DNA of 64,000 nucleotides from Hippopus hippopus (taxonomy: Eukaryota; Mollusca; Bivalvia; Cardiida; Cardiidae): contig OX328099.1 in NCBI GenBank assembly GCA_946811185.2, forward strand, positions 20,797,859-20,861,858, read 5' to 3'. Below the pieces are notes generated by a model. It was not told the DNA's origin and did not search any database. It was given only the letters and a program-made list of their open reading frames with translations. Position numbers and translations under genes: made by a program. This document shows positions 1 to 11,789 of the stretch, piece after piece (position 1 is the first letter of the stretch; every line of letters begins with the position of its first letter).

Positions 1-432
1 AGATAGTAAAGAAACTTTTAACATTATTTTCCTTATTTACATGCAACCTTTATCAAACGACAAATTCATTTCCTATTTTCCGGCATTTTGTCAAAGTTCT
101 GAATCAAAGGCCCCAATCGAGCATAATTATTTCTTTTCTACAATTATTCTTTGTATGGGCCACAAATACTTTAGAAATCCTTTGCATTGACGTCATTTAA
201 TAGAAGTGCGCAGGATCACCGGACAGTTGTATGCCGGATAAAACCTCACGGTTATACTTTACTTCTTAAAAGTTCATATTGTTCGTGGAATCTTTCTATA
301 ACTATCTTGAGCCATAATCTAGATGAAATATTCCTGTAAATAGATAAATAGCTGTGGGGATCTAGCAATCCTTTTTAGTGTCAGAAGTAAAGAGTCGTTT
401 GCTTAGGTGCGCAAGATTACCGGACAGCATCG
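1..432. repeat. Left copy of a ~425-bp direct repeat
   Basis: Positions 1-432 closely match 5967-6397 in the same orientation, starting with AGATA(G/T)TAA and ending at GGACAGCATCGTA. The copy may begin before the window. Both contain the motif GTGCGCA(A/G)GAT(C/T)ACCGGACAG twice (near 207 and 408). The repeat could be an LTR-like flank or a segmental duplication. No LTR-type TG...CA ends, primer site or reverse transcriptase is visible between the copies. Confidence 0.7.
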
Positions 433-439
433 TACTGGT

Positions 440-1396
440 GTAATCAAATTTCGCCAAAGCAAGGGAAACTGCACTTGCGGATTGCACAAAACAATAGTAA
501 TATTCTTTATGGTTAAATATCTATGCACTTGTATTCAAATACTTTTGTAAAAATAATTTTTACCACTTAAACATCTATATTTATCTGTCAAAACATCGTT
601 AGAAGTGAGACAGTACAAAGTCGCCATCTATAAAAAGAGTAAGCCAATTTCAACAACTCTGGTTTTCCAAAAATTAGAGGCCCCAGAGAGGGTGAAATGA
701 AATAAAAAATTCACAGCATCATTTCAGCAATATTCATTGCCTCCCTTGGATATTAACTCTACATTTACTTCCTACGAGAAAACCTGAAGGACATAAAACA
801 AAACTCAGCTCTCAGAAAACAAAATCGACAATTATGTGATTTTTCGTGTAATTATTTCTGCTGTGGCACTGAAATATTACAATCTCACTCAGGATGACAG
901 TGTTGGGGATAAAGAGGCTGTAAATCTAAAAAAGATAACCTTTTGTAGCTCACAGAAAAAGCTATTTTCTTGTCTTTTTAGTGATTTTTGTACATGATTC
1001 AGTCTATTTTCTTAGGAAAAAAATGAATAAGGACCCCTCTGTCATTCATATGGATATATTTCCCTTTAGGTGCCCTATACGAAACTTAGGCTATTAAAGT
1101 TCAAAAGATAACCTGTCAAACCGAAAATAGACGACACAAGAAAGTTTTAAGCTAAAAGTATCTTTTAAAATCTGCATATAAAGGAGACGCCTGAAAAGTG
1201 ATCATAAAATGGCGGGGAAAAGCATGTGAGAGGTCGCTTATGAATTTTTTTCCTATTGATAGGTATTTTTCTGTCATTAGATTCAAATGACAGTTCAAAA
1301 CACCTTTACTGCTAAGATATCAATCATTTCCGTGAATGGATGGTGTCACAGATACGAAAATATGGCCTGAGAACATAGTTGGCGAAATTCGATTAC
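440..1396. mobile_element. TIR-bounded ~0.96-kb unit, copy 1 of a tandem pair
   Basis: The unit starts with GTAATCAAATTTCGCC and ends with GGCGAAATTCGATTAC, a 16-bp terminal inverted repeat with one mismatch. Its whole length is repeated at 1432-2394, a period of 992 bp. It has no long reading frame and no transposase. It is best read as a non-autonomous DNA element or a unit of a long-period tandem repeat; the superfamily is not recognised. Confidence 0.65.
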
Positions 1397-1431
1397 TAGC
1401 GAAATTCGCTTACGCTCCTATATATACTGGT

Positions 1432-2394
1432 GTAATCGAATTTCGCCAATGCAAGGGAAACTGCTCTTGCAGATTGCACAAAACAATAGTAGATCTAATT
1501 TTCTTTCTGGTTAAATATCTATGCACTTGTATTCAAATACTTTTGTAAAAATAATTTTTACCACTTAAACATCTAAATTTATCTGTCAAAACATCGTTAG
1601 AAGTGAGACAGTACAAAGTCGCCATCTATAAAAAGAGTAAGTCAATTTCGACAACTCTGTTTTTCCAAAAATTAGAGGCCCCAGAAAGGGTAAAATGAAA
1701 TAAAAAATTCACAGCATCATTTCAGCAATATTCATTGCCTCCCTTGGATATTAATCTACATTTTTTTCCTACGAGAAAACCTGAAGAACATAAAACAAAA
1801 CGCAGCTCTCAGAAAACAAAATCGACAGTTATGAGATTTTTCGTATAATTATTTCTGCTGTGGCACTGAAATACTACAATCTAAATCAGGATGACAGTGT
1901 TGGGGATAAACAGGCTGTAAATCCAAAAAAGATAACCCTTTGTAGCTCACAGAAAAAAAGGTGTTTTCTTGTCTTTTTAGTGATTTTTGTACCTGATTCA
2001 ATCGATTTTCTTAGGAAAAAATGAATAAGGACCCCTCTTTCATTCATATGGATATATTTCCCTTTAGGTGCCCCATACAAAACTGCGGTTATTAAAGTTC
2101 AAAAGATAACCTGTCAAACCGAAAATAGATGACACAAAAAAGTTTTAAGCTGAAAGCATCTTTTAAAATCTGCATATAAAGGAGACACCTGAAAAGTGAT
2201 AATAAAATGGCGGGGAAAAGCATGTGAGAGGTCGCTTATGAACTTTTTTCTTCTTGATAGGTATTTTTCTGTCATTAGATTCAAATAACAATTCAAAACA
2301 TCTTTGCTGCTAAGATATCAATCATTTCTGTGAATAGATGATGTCACAGATACGAAAATATTGCCCGAGAACATAGTTGGCGAAATTCGATTAC
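1432..2394. mobile_element. TIR-bounded ~0.96-kb unit, copy 2 of a tandem pair
   Basis: This is the second copy of the unit at 440-1396, here with perfect 16-bp terminal inverted repeats (GTAATCGAATTTCGCC and its complement). After each copy comes the same spacer, (T)(A/G)GCGAAATTCGCTTACGCTCCTATA, so the duplication includes the spacer. No coding region is visible. Confidence 0.65.
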
Positions 2395-2977
2395 TGGCGA
2401 AATTCGCTTACGCTCCTATAGTTGTACTCGCTGTACTGCATCATCGATGATACCGTGGTAATCTGAAAAATACCTAATTTGCATATGTAGTGCCACCTAG
2501 TCTCAATAATGAGACGCTACGGTGATTTTTTTTTCATATTTGGACATTTATTGTACACCGTACCGTCTCGAGTCCATCGTAATTTTCTGGTAGCAACAAT
2601 AGAGTGCTATACTGACTTTCTCTTTCGTCGGTTTAATCTGTATTGCAGCGAAATGCAATTAACATTTAGCAACAAACACGACCAATGAAAATTTACTACA
2701 TAAAGAGCTTGTAGGAGTCGTTTAAGCCATGTAAATCTTGGAAAAATCACTGACGAAATTTATCGTGCGTGACAGCCATTTTATGTGTTTTCGGGAACGT
2801 AAACAACTCGAGTAACAGATGAAATGCACAGTTTTTTCAACAGATTTTGTCTTGATTTTGTACCCAGAGGTGACCAGTCAAAAAGTAACATCGCCTTTTG
2901 GGACAGTTATCTGTACTATAGCGCCACCTATCCACTGTTTACTCCCATCAAATTGAAAGCAGAAGTGTTTCTGCAGG
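2395..2977. other. Unassigned spacer
   Basis: There is no gene or complete element here. The stretch near 2426-2452 (GTACTGCATCATCGATGA) resembles 42600-42618 (GTACTGCGTCATCGATGA), which suggests a shared repeat boundary. Confidence 0.4.
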
Positions 2978-3114
2978 TTCCGAGTCGTTTCGCCCCAAAA
3001 CCATTTCCTCCCCTAGTCGTTTTGCCCCCCAGGACGTTTCTTCCCTGTTTGTTTCCCCTCTAGTCGTTTCGCCCCCACTGGTCGTTTCGTCCACCTAGTT
3101 GTTTGCCCCCTACC
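2978..3114 (+). repeat. TAGTCGTTTCGCCCCC minisatellite, left arm of an inverted pair
   Basis: About eight degenerate units of TAGTCGTTTCGCCCCC lie here. The same minisatellite appears in opposite orientation at 5178-5320. The two blocks therefore form inverted arms around about 2.1 kb and may be the long, internally repetitive termini of one DNA element. Confidence 0.7.
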
Positions 3115-4127
3115 CAATAAAAGTATATTGTAGAACTTTTAGTCATCTTTAACGGGATAATGGTGCGTTTGAAATTTTTTGTATATTACCTGAACTCAAT
3201 ATGTTATCCCCATATCTATCCCCAAGTCTGAACTCTTTAGCAAAGCATTTGCAGTTGTTCAGTTAGCAACATTTTCCTTTGAAAATAGAAATCACTGTGG
3301 AAAATTGGAAAATTCTGGCTACTTGCATTTTCTCCTTCCTGCACAATGTCCTCGAAAGCCGTCTTTAAGGTCGTTAGAATTTGTTTTTGTGTGGTTAAAG
3401 GTTATTTTGATTTAAAAGAAAGCAAAAAGATTTTATTAATGATTCCATGTACTGTACCTCTCTCTCCTTGTAAACGCGCACATGCACCCATGATACCAAT
3501 CTACCCTATTCCCAACAAACCTAAGAAGAATAAATGATTAATCAAGAAATCTTATTATACATTTGTTTTTCTACATAAAGATAGACAAACGCATTTATGG
3601 CTTTTGATAAAATTTGATGCGGATATCAAGGTTTTGTTTAAAAAAAAGCACTTAGCCTGTTATATGCATGTAGCTTCAAAATTCTGAACAAAAACTGAAA
3701 GTAATGCATAATGCGAGAAAGGGCGTAATCAACAACACAACTTCAAAGTAGCACAGCCGAAATGGCATAGATTGCCTAATTAATTAACGCATTGATAACC
3801 GGTTGTAATTTAGCATTATGACAGCACGTGTTGAAAATTTATCTGACCGGCAATACCAATACATTGGACTCTTTTGACCAGAGAACAATTTTAGATGTCA
3901 TGAAATTTTTAAAAGATAACCTTGTACATGTAGTTGAAAGAGACGTAAATACAAAGTCGTTACTGCCGTTGAATGGCGTCGACCATTTACTTCATCCAGA
4001 CATACATTGCACAAAACAGAATTTTTCGCTTTAGTTAGTTGCTTTGAGCAGAGATCGTATACAATAAAAAAAACTTGAAACAAAAGATAAACCAATTCAA
4101 AAAGTTTACCCTTTACAGCCATTGCTC
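3115..4127. other. Interior between minisatellite arms, with a hairpin-MITE relic
   Basis: No gene is supported. At about 3226-3348 there is a decayed copy of the hairpin MITE called family M here, recognisable from GAACTCTTTAGCAAA, GCATTTGCAG and the core GCATTTTCTCCTTCCTGCACAATGT. The rest is AT-rich and unassigned. Confidence 0.4.
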
Positions 4128-4392
4128 ATCGACATTGTTGATCCCCGGCTCGGCCTTTTTATTTCCAAGGATTGATGATAGGCATTTCGACAGGATTCAT
4201 TCCTCTCTCACCACTGACCATTGTTTCCACGGTGGTTAAGTGGGAACGCAGCCAGTGGCTTGGAAAGAATAGTGTGCGGAGTATTGGTAAAAGAAAATCC
4301 AGAAAAGCACGGATAAGTGCACTGGTCGCCGCGACATAACTGAAATAATGTTTTAAACGGCATTAAACGCCATATACAATCAACCAATGGTG
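4128..4392 (+). mobile_element. tRNA-derived SINE, 5'-truncated
   Basis: The body matches the SINEs at 10083-10345 and 46257-46580: GATTGATGATAG, ATTCATTCCTCTCTCAC, TGACCATTGTTT, GGAAAGAATAGTGTGCGGAG and TAACTGAAATAATG are all shared. Only the B-box side of the tRNA-like head remains (GTTGATCC near 4136). The 3' tail is short and AATC-like (ACAATCAACC). Confidence 0.75.
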
Positions 4393-4503
4393 GACACTGT
4401 TAATCCTTACCCCACTAAATAAGTGAAATTAAGACTTTTGAGCCCAGAGTAAAAACCCAAATGTTGCTATATCAAAGGTAATTTTTTGGAAACAATATAC
4501 CTC

Positions 4504-4573
4504 CGTAACGGACAGTGATGATCAAAGATCAGACTGCATGTTCTGTGCAGTCTGATCTTCATCTACACTGTCC
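4504..4573. mobile_element. Palindromic MITE (family P)
   Basis: This is a fold-back of about 70 bp. The arms CGGACAGTG...GATCAGACTGCA and TGCAGTCTGATCTTC...CACTGTCCG pair around a GTTCTG loop. The same hairpin occurs at 58227-58312, 58607-58685 and, less completely, near 55690-55770. Confidence 0.75.
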
Positions 4574-5177
4574 GTAAAAGGTCAGTGAGTCTCGCTTGGC
4601 GCCCTAAGAATTGAAGAACCAACTGACCAATCTGAAAGACTTAACTGGTAAAGGTGCTAGGGATCTATAATTAAAAACGATTAATTTTGCATTGAGCGAG
4701 AGTTTCACACCTTTCCACTAATCGCATTTATCAAGTGAACATCGAGTGTTTATTGACTCAAACTCAATACACAAGGTGATCAACGGTATTAATCAAAACA
4801 TTTTTTTTTGCATGCTAATGAAGTTTATTGTGGGTAAATAAATGATATAGTAAACAGTGAGTAACCCTGTTCTGTATGGCAATAAAAATTTTTCCATAAA
4901 CATAATATCTACATATCACACCCAAGCACAATACAATACAATATAATACTTAAGTTTATTTTATTGAAAGACTACAAAGGATGCCAACATAGGTAAACAG
5001 ATATAATTCCTTACTTCTTGTTTTTCCTTTCTGTTTTCCTATTTCTTAATGTTGATAATTAATGTCATAATTCATAATTTTCATTGTCATTCAAAGTCAT
5101 AATTCATAATTGACATTGTCATTCAAAGTACTTCGAACGAACCATTATTTTCTAAAGGTGCTCTCTCTCTCGCTCAT
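4574..5177. other. No gene seen
   Basis: The sequence is AT-rich, with a local direct repeat of TCATAATTCATAATT at 5056-5115 and a short CTCTCTCT run near 5162. No coding signal is present. Confidence 0.4.
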
Positions 5178-5320
5178 TGCTATGGTTTGGGGGGCGAAAT
5201 GACTAGGGGGAGAAACGGTTTGGGGGCGAAACGACTAGGGTTCTGAGGCAAACGACTAGGGGTGAAAAATAGGGGGGAAACGACCATGGGGGAAACGTCT
5301 TGGGGGCAAAACGTCTTGTT
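5178..5320 (-). repeat. TAGTCGTTTCGCCCCC minisatellite, right arm of an inverted pair
   Basis: The units read GGGGGCGAAACGACTA on the + strand, the reverse complement of the block at 2978-3114. This makes the two blocks a large inverted repeat. Unit spacing is about 15-18 bp with frequent substitutions. Confidence 0.7.
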
Positions 5321-5327
5321 ACCTTTC

Positions 5328-5560
5328 TGCATCACATCGGTTAAAAAAATATCAGATAATTATGTCTTCATTACTATTAAGTTACTTTCAATATTCACAA
5401 ATTGCAATAATAAAGCACAATTTTCCTTCATGTTTTGAAAATAATTACCCCCTATTCTTCATAAAACCGATAATTCATGTTTGACAAGTGAAGTTCGTCT
5501 GCTGTGACGTCATAGCCCTCGCCGGAAACAAAAACTACGGTACTGTCGTGTCCGGTTATC
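5328..5560 (+). repeat. Dispersed repeat, copy 1
   Basis: This stretch closely matches 42605-42822, including GTTACTTTCAATATTCACAAA, GCACAATTTTCCTTCATG and CCGATAATTCATGTT, and both copies end near GAAACAAAAACTA(C/T)GGTAC. At 5537-5575 it also carries an inverted version of the GTGCGCAAGATTACCGGACAG motif found at 208 and 408. Confidence 0.7.
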
Positions 5561-5966
5561 TTGCGCGTCTGGTAATCCTCTGTACTTCGGTAGATTCCTG
5601 TTTCGCAAGTTTGTTTGATGAATTCTTCCCGTTTCTGCAGTGTTTCTTAGACCATCGGAATTCGGAATAACAGAGAAACCTTCAGAAAGTAACTATAGCT
5701 AAATTTTGTACCCGAGAGTGTCTAAAGTTTGTCTATGACATCATCCTGACTAATTATTCATAAACACGCCCTGTGACCCGATTTACGATGAGGCTGGCGG
5801 TAACACTTTTTATCTGTCAATTAAAGGAGTAATTCATGTCTCATCACAAAGACAAATCAATTAAACACATTGCTGATTGTATGGTTGTATGGTGTTTAAC
5901 GCCGTTTTCAACATTATTTCATAATTTAATATTTCATGATTAAACACATATCTTAAAACTTTATAA

Positions 5967-6397
5967 GATATTAAGGAACAGTTTTAACATTATTTTCCTT
6001 ATTTACATGCAACCATTATCAGACGACAAAGCCATTTCATATTTGTCGGCATTTTGTCAAAGTTCTGAATCAAAGACCCAAATGGAGCTTGATTATTTCT
6101 TTTCTACAATTATTCTTTGTATGGGCAACAAATACTTCAGAAATCCTTTGCGTTGACGTCATTCTGTATAAGTGCGCAAGATCACCGGACAGTTGTATGC
6201 CGGATAAAACCTCACTGTTAGTGTTTACTTCTTGAAAGTTTGTGTTGTTCAGGAAATCTTTCTATAACTATCTTGAGTCATAATCTAGATGAAATATTTC
6301 TATAAATAGGTAAATAGCTGTGGGGATATCATCTAGCAATTCCTTTTAGTGTCATAAGTAAGCAGTCGTTTGCTTAGGTGTGCAAGATTACTGGACA
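5967..6397. repeat. Right copy of the ~425-bp direct repeat
   Basis: This is the same-orientation partner of 1-432. After the shared GGACAGCATCGTA the two copies diverge: the left runs into the TIR units, the right into unrelated AT-rich sequence. Confidence 0.7.
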
Positions 6398-7400
6398 GCA
6401 TCGTATCTAAATAATTTTTTAATAATGAAAATTATTTCTTCTACGATTTTCCGAATTACATGAGTTAACATGGTATCATAGTGGACTCCCTTTGAATTAC
6501 TAACAGAAAATAGAAGTTACGTGCACAAAGGTAACTTTCACAAGAAAAAAGGGGAGATAACACAATCATTTAAGTCTTTACCAAACAGTTGCCTGTTTAA
6601 CCATGTGAGAGAAAAAACATTGTGGGAAAAAGAGCATTTTTTCTTTTCCACTCATCCCAGGACAAATTCAAATTGTGAGTCACATATACTTCATTTTCTG
6701 TAAATGCTTTGAATTTGGATAAATCTTAAACTTTTTCATTTGGTAATGAGATAAAGATCTTAATCATTTATTTACAGAGGGTTAAATAGGGAAAAATATC
6801 AAGATCTCTTACTCAAAAACACTGAGGTTGAGAGCTGTGAAATTTGTAGAACTCTCTCTTAGGTTCATTCTAATTCTTTCAGATTTTGACTGAGAATCAA
6901 TACATGTTTTGAAACAGTAAACTTGTCCTTCTGTATGTAGATGAGCACTTTAGGATAATCATTAATTTTGGTTTCTTATACCGACATTATCAGAAAATAT
7001 TAGTTCAAATCTCACATTGATGGCACTGGATTGGTCCGATGGGAGTACCCTCAGGTAACGGAGCCCAGCGCAATATAGGTGAAACTTAGGTGCAACATGA
7101 CTGAGCTGTTGCTGGTATATGACTGAAAAACTTTTAAAGCGGTGTGAATCCCATTAGAGTTGAATAAAACAGAATTATTTGACTTAGAAGAGCAAATCAC
7201 TGCCGGCTGTTCAGCAGGACTATAATTTTTGAATGTTTGACCAAAATGCAAGGGTATTTTAATTTTTACAGGGACCCACCCCCTTAATACAACTACAGCA
7301 TGTCAAATTTATGTTATGCATTTTACCACATGGTGTAGATACACACATCTACTCCATGCTCAAGTGCTTATACATAGATCTAGAATCTTCCAAAATATTA
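6398..7400. other. Gene-free stretch with a family M MITE relic
   Basis: At about 6570-6735 a degenerate family M MITE is visible: TCTTTACCAAACAG, then ACATTGTGGGAAAAAG, the inverted TTTTCTTTTCCCAC-like arm, and TGTAAATGCTTTGAATTTGG. The remainder has no supported gene. Confidence 0.5.
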
Positions 7401-9072
7401 AACAGGAGGGACTTGATGGCCCTGAAGTCGCTCACCTGAGCCATTCGACGAAACATGACCCATTTCCAGTCTCTTCCGAGATATTGTGACAAACATTCTA
7501 ACAAACTTTCATAAGTATTGGACAAAATTTGGCCACTAGCTTTTTTCTAGAAATTGTCTCAGTGACCTAGTTTTTAGCCCAACATAGCCCATTTTACAAC
7601 TTGTTGCAGATATCATCAAAGCAAAGATTCTGACAACCTTTCATGAGTATTGGACAGAAAATGTGGCCTCTAGAGTGTACATAAGGTTCTTTCAAGATTT
7701 GACCTGGCAACCTACTTTTTGACCAAATGTGACCCATTTTCAATCTCATTTATTATAAAGACAAACTAATTTTCATTAGTATTGGACAGAAAATGTGGCC
7801 TCAAGAGCATACATATGCCATTTTACAGATTTTATCTAGTGACCTAGTTTTGACCTGATGTGACCCATTTTCGATTTCTTTTAAAACATCATCAAGGCAA
7901 ACATTCTGGCCAGCTTTCAAGAGTATTGGACTGAAAATATGGCCTCTAGAGCATACACAAGGTCTTTCTAAGATTTGACCTAGTGACCTAGTTTTTGACC
8001 CGATATGACCCCTTTTTCAAACTCGTTCAAGATATCATCAAGACAAACATTCTGACCAACTTTCAAGAGTGTTGGACTGAAAATGTGGCCTCTAGAGTGT
8101 AAACAGGGTTTTTTTTAAGATTTGACCTAGTGACCTAGTTTTTGATTCGACATGAACCATTTTTAAAGTTGTCCAAGATATCATCAAGAGAAACATTTTG
8201 ACTAACTTTCAAGAGTATTGGACTGAAAATGTGGCCTCTAGAGTGTACACAAGGTTTTTCTAAGATTTGACATAGTGACCCAGATTTTGACCTGACATAA
8301 CCCATTTTCAAACTCGTCCTAGATATCATTAAGACAAACATTCTGACCAAGTTTCATAAGTATCAGACTGAAAATGTGGCCTCTAGAGCGTACACAGTGT
8401 TTTTATAAGATTTTACCTAGTGACCTAGGTTGTGACCTGACATGACCCCTTTTTCGAACTCGTTCGAGATATCATCAAGACAAACATTTTGACAAACTTT
8501 CATAAGTATCGGACTGAAAATGCGGCCTCTAGAGCTTACACAATGTTTTTCTAAGATTTGACCTAGTGACCTAGGTTTTGACTTGACCCCTTTCTGAACT
8601 CGTCTGAGATATCATCAAGACAAACATTTTGACAAACTTTCAAGAGTATTGGACTGAAAATGTAGGTTCTAGAGCATACACAAGGTTTTTTCAAGATTTG
8701 ACCAAATGACTTGGTTTTTTACCGGACATGACCCCTTTTCAAACTCGTCCGAGATATCATCAAGACAAACATTCTGACCAAGTTTCATAAGTATCAAACT
8801 GAAAATGTTGCCTCTAGAGCATACACAAGGTTTTGCTAAGATTTGACCTAGTGACCTAGTTTGTGACCCAACATGACCCATTTTCGAACTTGTCCGAGAT
8901 ACTATCAAGACAAACATTCTGACCAAGTTACAAAAGTATCGGAGTGAAAATGTGGCCTTTAGAGTGTACACAAGCTAAAAGTTGACGACAGACACCTCAC
9001 GACATACGCCACACGACAGACACAGCATGATCACAAAAGCTCACCTTGAGCACTTTGTGCTCGGGTGGGCTA
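7401..9072 (-). mobile_element. Helentron-like element A1 with 145-bp satellite core
   Basis: Read on the - strand, the 5' palindrome lies at 9035-9072 (AGC(C)CACCCGAGCACAAAGTG...). It is followed by about ten 145-bp satellite monomers, then the subterminal GGCTCAGGTGAGCGACTTCAGGGCCATC and the 3' hairpin near 7401-7425, slightly damaged. The monomers give overlapping chance frames on the - strand. There is no Rep/helicase, so the element is non-autonomous. The Helentron/HINE assignment rests on end structure. Confidence 0.7.
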
Positions 9073-9284
9073 ACAAGAAATACATGCTGCATTATGTAAT
9101 TATGTACCATCGAACAGACTTATTTGCTCTAATTTAATTGACATATATTGTTTTGCAAGGATAACTAAGATAAATTGATCAGGAATACTACACACTTTGA
9201 TTAGATCTAGATATTTTTAACCTAAAGCTGCAATGTAAACATTTTGACCCCAAGACAAAATTGATAAACAAAATATCACAAAGG

Positions 9285-9492
9285 AACACAGAGGCATAAT
9301 TCCCAAACCATATACGCGCGTAGAAAAATGTGTGAATTACTGATTACATATGGAAATATTTGTGAATTCAAGACACTTTCATTTGTTGGAATACTTACAG
9401 TAAAATATGCGAATAGAAAAGTTTGTGAATTTTTCAAATTCGCCAAATCGCAAAAATTTCCACATCGCAAAAAATTCCACTTATACAGTAGT
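9285..9492 (-). mobile_element. Short MITE (family N), inverted copy
   Basis: The reverse complement begins TACTGTATAAGTGGAAT and continues TTTTGCGATGTGGAAATTTTTGCGATTTGGCGAATTTG. It is the same sequence family as 22012-22200 (+) and, more distantly, 43245-43362. No coding capacity. Confidence 0.65.
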
Positions 9493-10082
9493 GTCACCAT
9501 TCCTGCAGCAATTTTAAAATACATGTATTTGTTAAAGACCAGTTTGGGTTGGACTCTTATGGGACAGCAGACATGTTCAAGTGTTTATTTAGTACTCAGC
9601 CCATTCTGAAAAAAAAATTCTCTAGCCCCATAGTTAGTGCTGCTCTCAGGCTTTCTTTCAGCGTAGCTGAATGCGCTGACTTTTCACCTACTCCTCCGTG
9701 CAATGAATTGAACGAATAGATGGTAATTTTGTGTGATTGGTAAAAACTGTGCACATGTTTAATCAACAGGACTATAATGGCCTATTTGTTACCACATTAA
9801 CAAGACACTAGTATACAAGCGTTGGTTCTGCTAATTTATAACCGAGGGCCTTTATTTGCACAATAGCAAACTAATGTTACTGGGGATGGTCCTCTTCTTG
9901 TATTCTTTTATAATTTATTTATTTATTTCTTTTTGAAGCTTTATCCAATAACCAAATACTGAAATTTTAATGTCTGCATGGGTGTAATTCGACAAACCTC
10001 TTTAGATTTCGGAATTGGTAGAATTAATTCATGTATTCCTATTACGCCATCTATCGTTTTTCAAAATATTCCTTGTTACAGC
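9493..10082. other. No gene seen
   Basis: AT-rich single-copy-looking sequence. I find no element ends and no convincing exon on either strand. Confidence 0.4.
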
Positions 10083-10345
10083 TGAGCCTAGTAGCACACT
10101 AGGTAGCATAATGGACTTCAGACCAGGGAGCTGCTGGTTTGCATCCCCAGCTCTGCATATTTCTTTTCACGGATTGATGATAGTCATTGCAACAAGATTC
10201 ATTCTTGTCACTGCTGATCATTGTTGGCTTGGGAAGAATATTGTTCAAAGTACTTGTAAAAGAAACTCCAGGAGTGCATGGATATGTGCACTGGCCACAC
10301 CATATAACTGAAATAATGTTGAAAACAGCATAAAAACACCATACA
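10083..10345 (+). mobile_element. tRNA-derived SINE
   Basis: The tRNA-like head AGCCTAGTAGCACACTAGG...GGTTTGCATCC (degenerate A and B boxes) is followed by the body shared with 4128-4392 and 46257-46580. Its 3' end runs into TTTTTTTAATT, near the left end of the next hAT-like element. Confidence 0.8.
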
Positions 10346-10387
10346 CATTTTTTTAATTGACCACCATTGCTCTTAGCCCTTAATTTT

Positions 10388-11789
10388 TCATGGTTCGCAC
10401 AGGTCTTGAAAAACCCTTGCATTTGATCTCTGCCTTATAAAACCCTTAAAAATGATTAACTGCCTTATAAAACCCTTAAAAACTACAGAGAGTCCTTAAA
10501 AAGCCCTTTAAAATAGTTTCCCGAGTGAGCTGTAGTTTTATTGCTGGCCGGTCTTAAATATTAGGCCTTTCTAGTACACAAAGATAATGGGTACCAGTCT
10601 ATTATGACACGGGTATACACTTCTACCCGTCCTAATGGTAGCAGAAATACCTGAAAACGGAAAGCGGGATACCACACAATGATACGGTATAAAATACGGA
10701 TCCTTTTCCATGTCGTCTTCGCGAAAAATCGGATGCATTAAAACTGAATCACGACGAGTTCTCCGACAAAACTATCATTTGAATTTAACTTTTTTTTGAA
10801 AACGAGAAGAAAATGGATATTTAGATGCTTCATCAAGACAAATGGGATAAAAGTTGAAATCGGCGTTTTTCCGCGACGAGCGGAACTAAAGATGTAGTTT
10901 TATACATGATCAAAGAAAGTAGACGCTTTACTATTCATGATTAATAAGCGTTTCAAAAACGTTGAGTGCATGAATCAGCTCTTTTGAATACGTATTCGGC
11001 GATCGTCTGCGAGGGAAAAACCTTCAACCATGGGAAAGTGTGTTTTCAATAAAAAGTGGCAGACAGACCAGAAATACAAATCGTGGGTCAGAGAATTGAA
11101 GTCCGACAAACACAGCGTAATTTGTTGTCTTTGAAATAAGATAATAGACTTAGGAGAGCATGCCCTGAACTCGCATATGAAAAGTAAGAAGCACATCCAA
11201 TGTACTGCCGCTACTATGACGACACCTATTGCAGCAGCTTTTAAAAGTGCACCAAAGACAAGTGTAGACCCTGTTCATAGTACTGCTGCCGAATTAACTA
11301 TCCCTTTACCAACAGATGATACCCAGTCGGGTAACATTCCCACACAAGCAAACACTGCAACATTAGACTTGTTTGTTTCAGGGAATGACACATTGAAAGC
11401 TGGAATTTTGTGGACTTTACACACTGTCACCCAACACTGTTCATTTAAGTCCAATGATGATGTATCAAAACTGTGCAGAAAAAAGGGTCAAATAACACTT
11501 GTTAGACAGTCAAATTGTTTGAGAAAACATTCAAAAGAGAAGGAAGAGGAACTTAAAAAGGTTGAAGAAGACATCACCAAGATGGTGGGTTCATTAAAGC
11601 AATAGGTAATGAAGATACTTGGTATTGCCATTGTTATAGATAGTTACACTGTTATAAACTGTATGAAACCAATATTTGTGCATATATTTATAGTGTTTTG
11701 TCAGCCTTAAATTTCAAGTTCGAGTCCTTAAAAAATCCTTAAAAAACCCTTAAATTTTTCTATCAGTATTTTGTATGAACCATGTTTTT
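10388..11789 (+). mobile_element. Decayed hAT-like element carrying a zinc-finger pseudogene
   Basis: The left end CATGGTTCGCACAGGTC pairs with the right end (complement CATGGTTCATACAAAAT). Both are followed by repeated CCCTTAAAAA/CCTTGAAAAA stretches (10405-10515 and 11725-11760). hAT ends normally start CAGGG, so both ends appear mutated. No clear 8-bp target duplication remains. The pseudogene at 11030-11605 sits inside. Confidence 0.6.
11030..11605 (+). pseudogene. BED/TTF-type zinc-finger transposon-derived protein, nonsense-mutated
   Basis: The frame opens at ATG 11030 with MGKCVFNKKW and runs in one frame to TAA at 11603. It is cut by TGA at 11132-11134, after the pair of cysteines in VICCL. 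Past the stop the same frame reads NKIIDLGEHALNSHMKSKKH, the H-x5-H half of a C2H2-like finger. The stop sits exactly where the second cysteine of the C-x2-C pair is expected. Downstream there is a Ser/Thr/Pro-rich linker, a segment like the start of a transposase core (LKAGILWTLHTVTQHCSF, about residues 75-95 after the second ATG at 11177) and a charged coiled-coil-like tail (KEKEEELKKVEED). The catalytic middle of a hAT transposase is absent, so this is both nonsense-mutated and internally deleted. A small protein starting at 11177 (142 codons) is possible, but it would lack half of the finger. Family recognition is from memory of similar marine invertebrate proteins. Confidence 0.6.

Noticed and set aside
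1..6397. LTR retrotransposon bounded by the 425-bp direct repeats
   Set aside because: No TG...CA ends, primer-binding site, polypurine tract or pol-like frame. The intervening DNA consists of other repeats, so a segmental duplication is equally likely.
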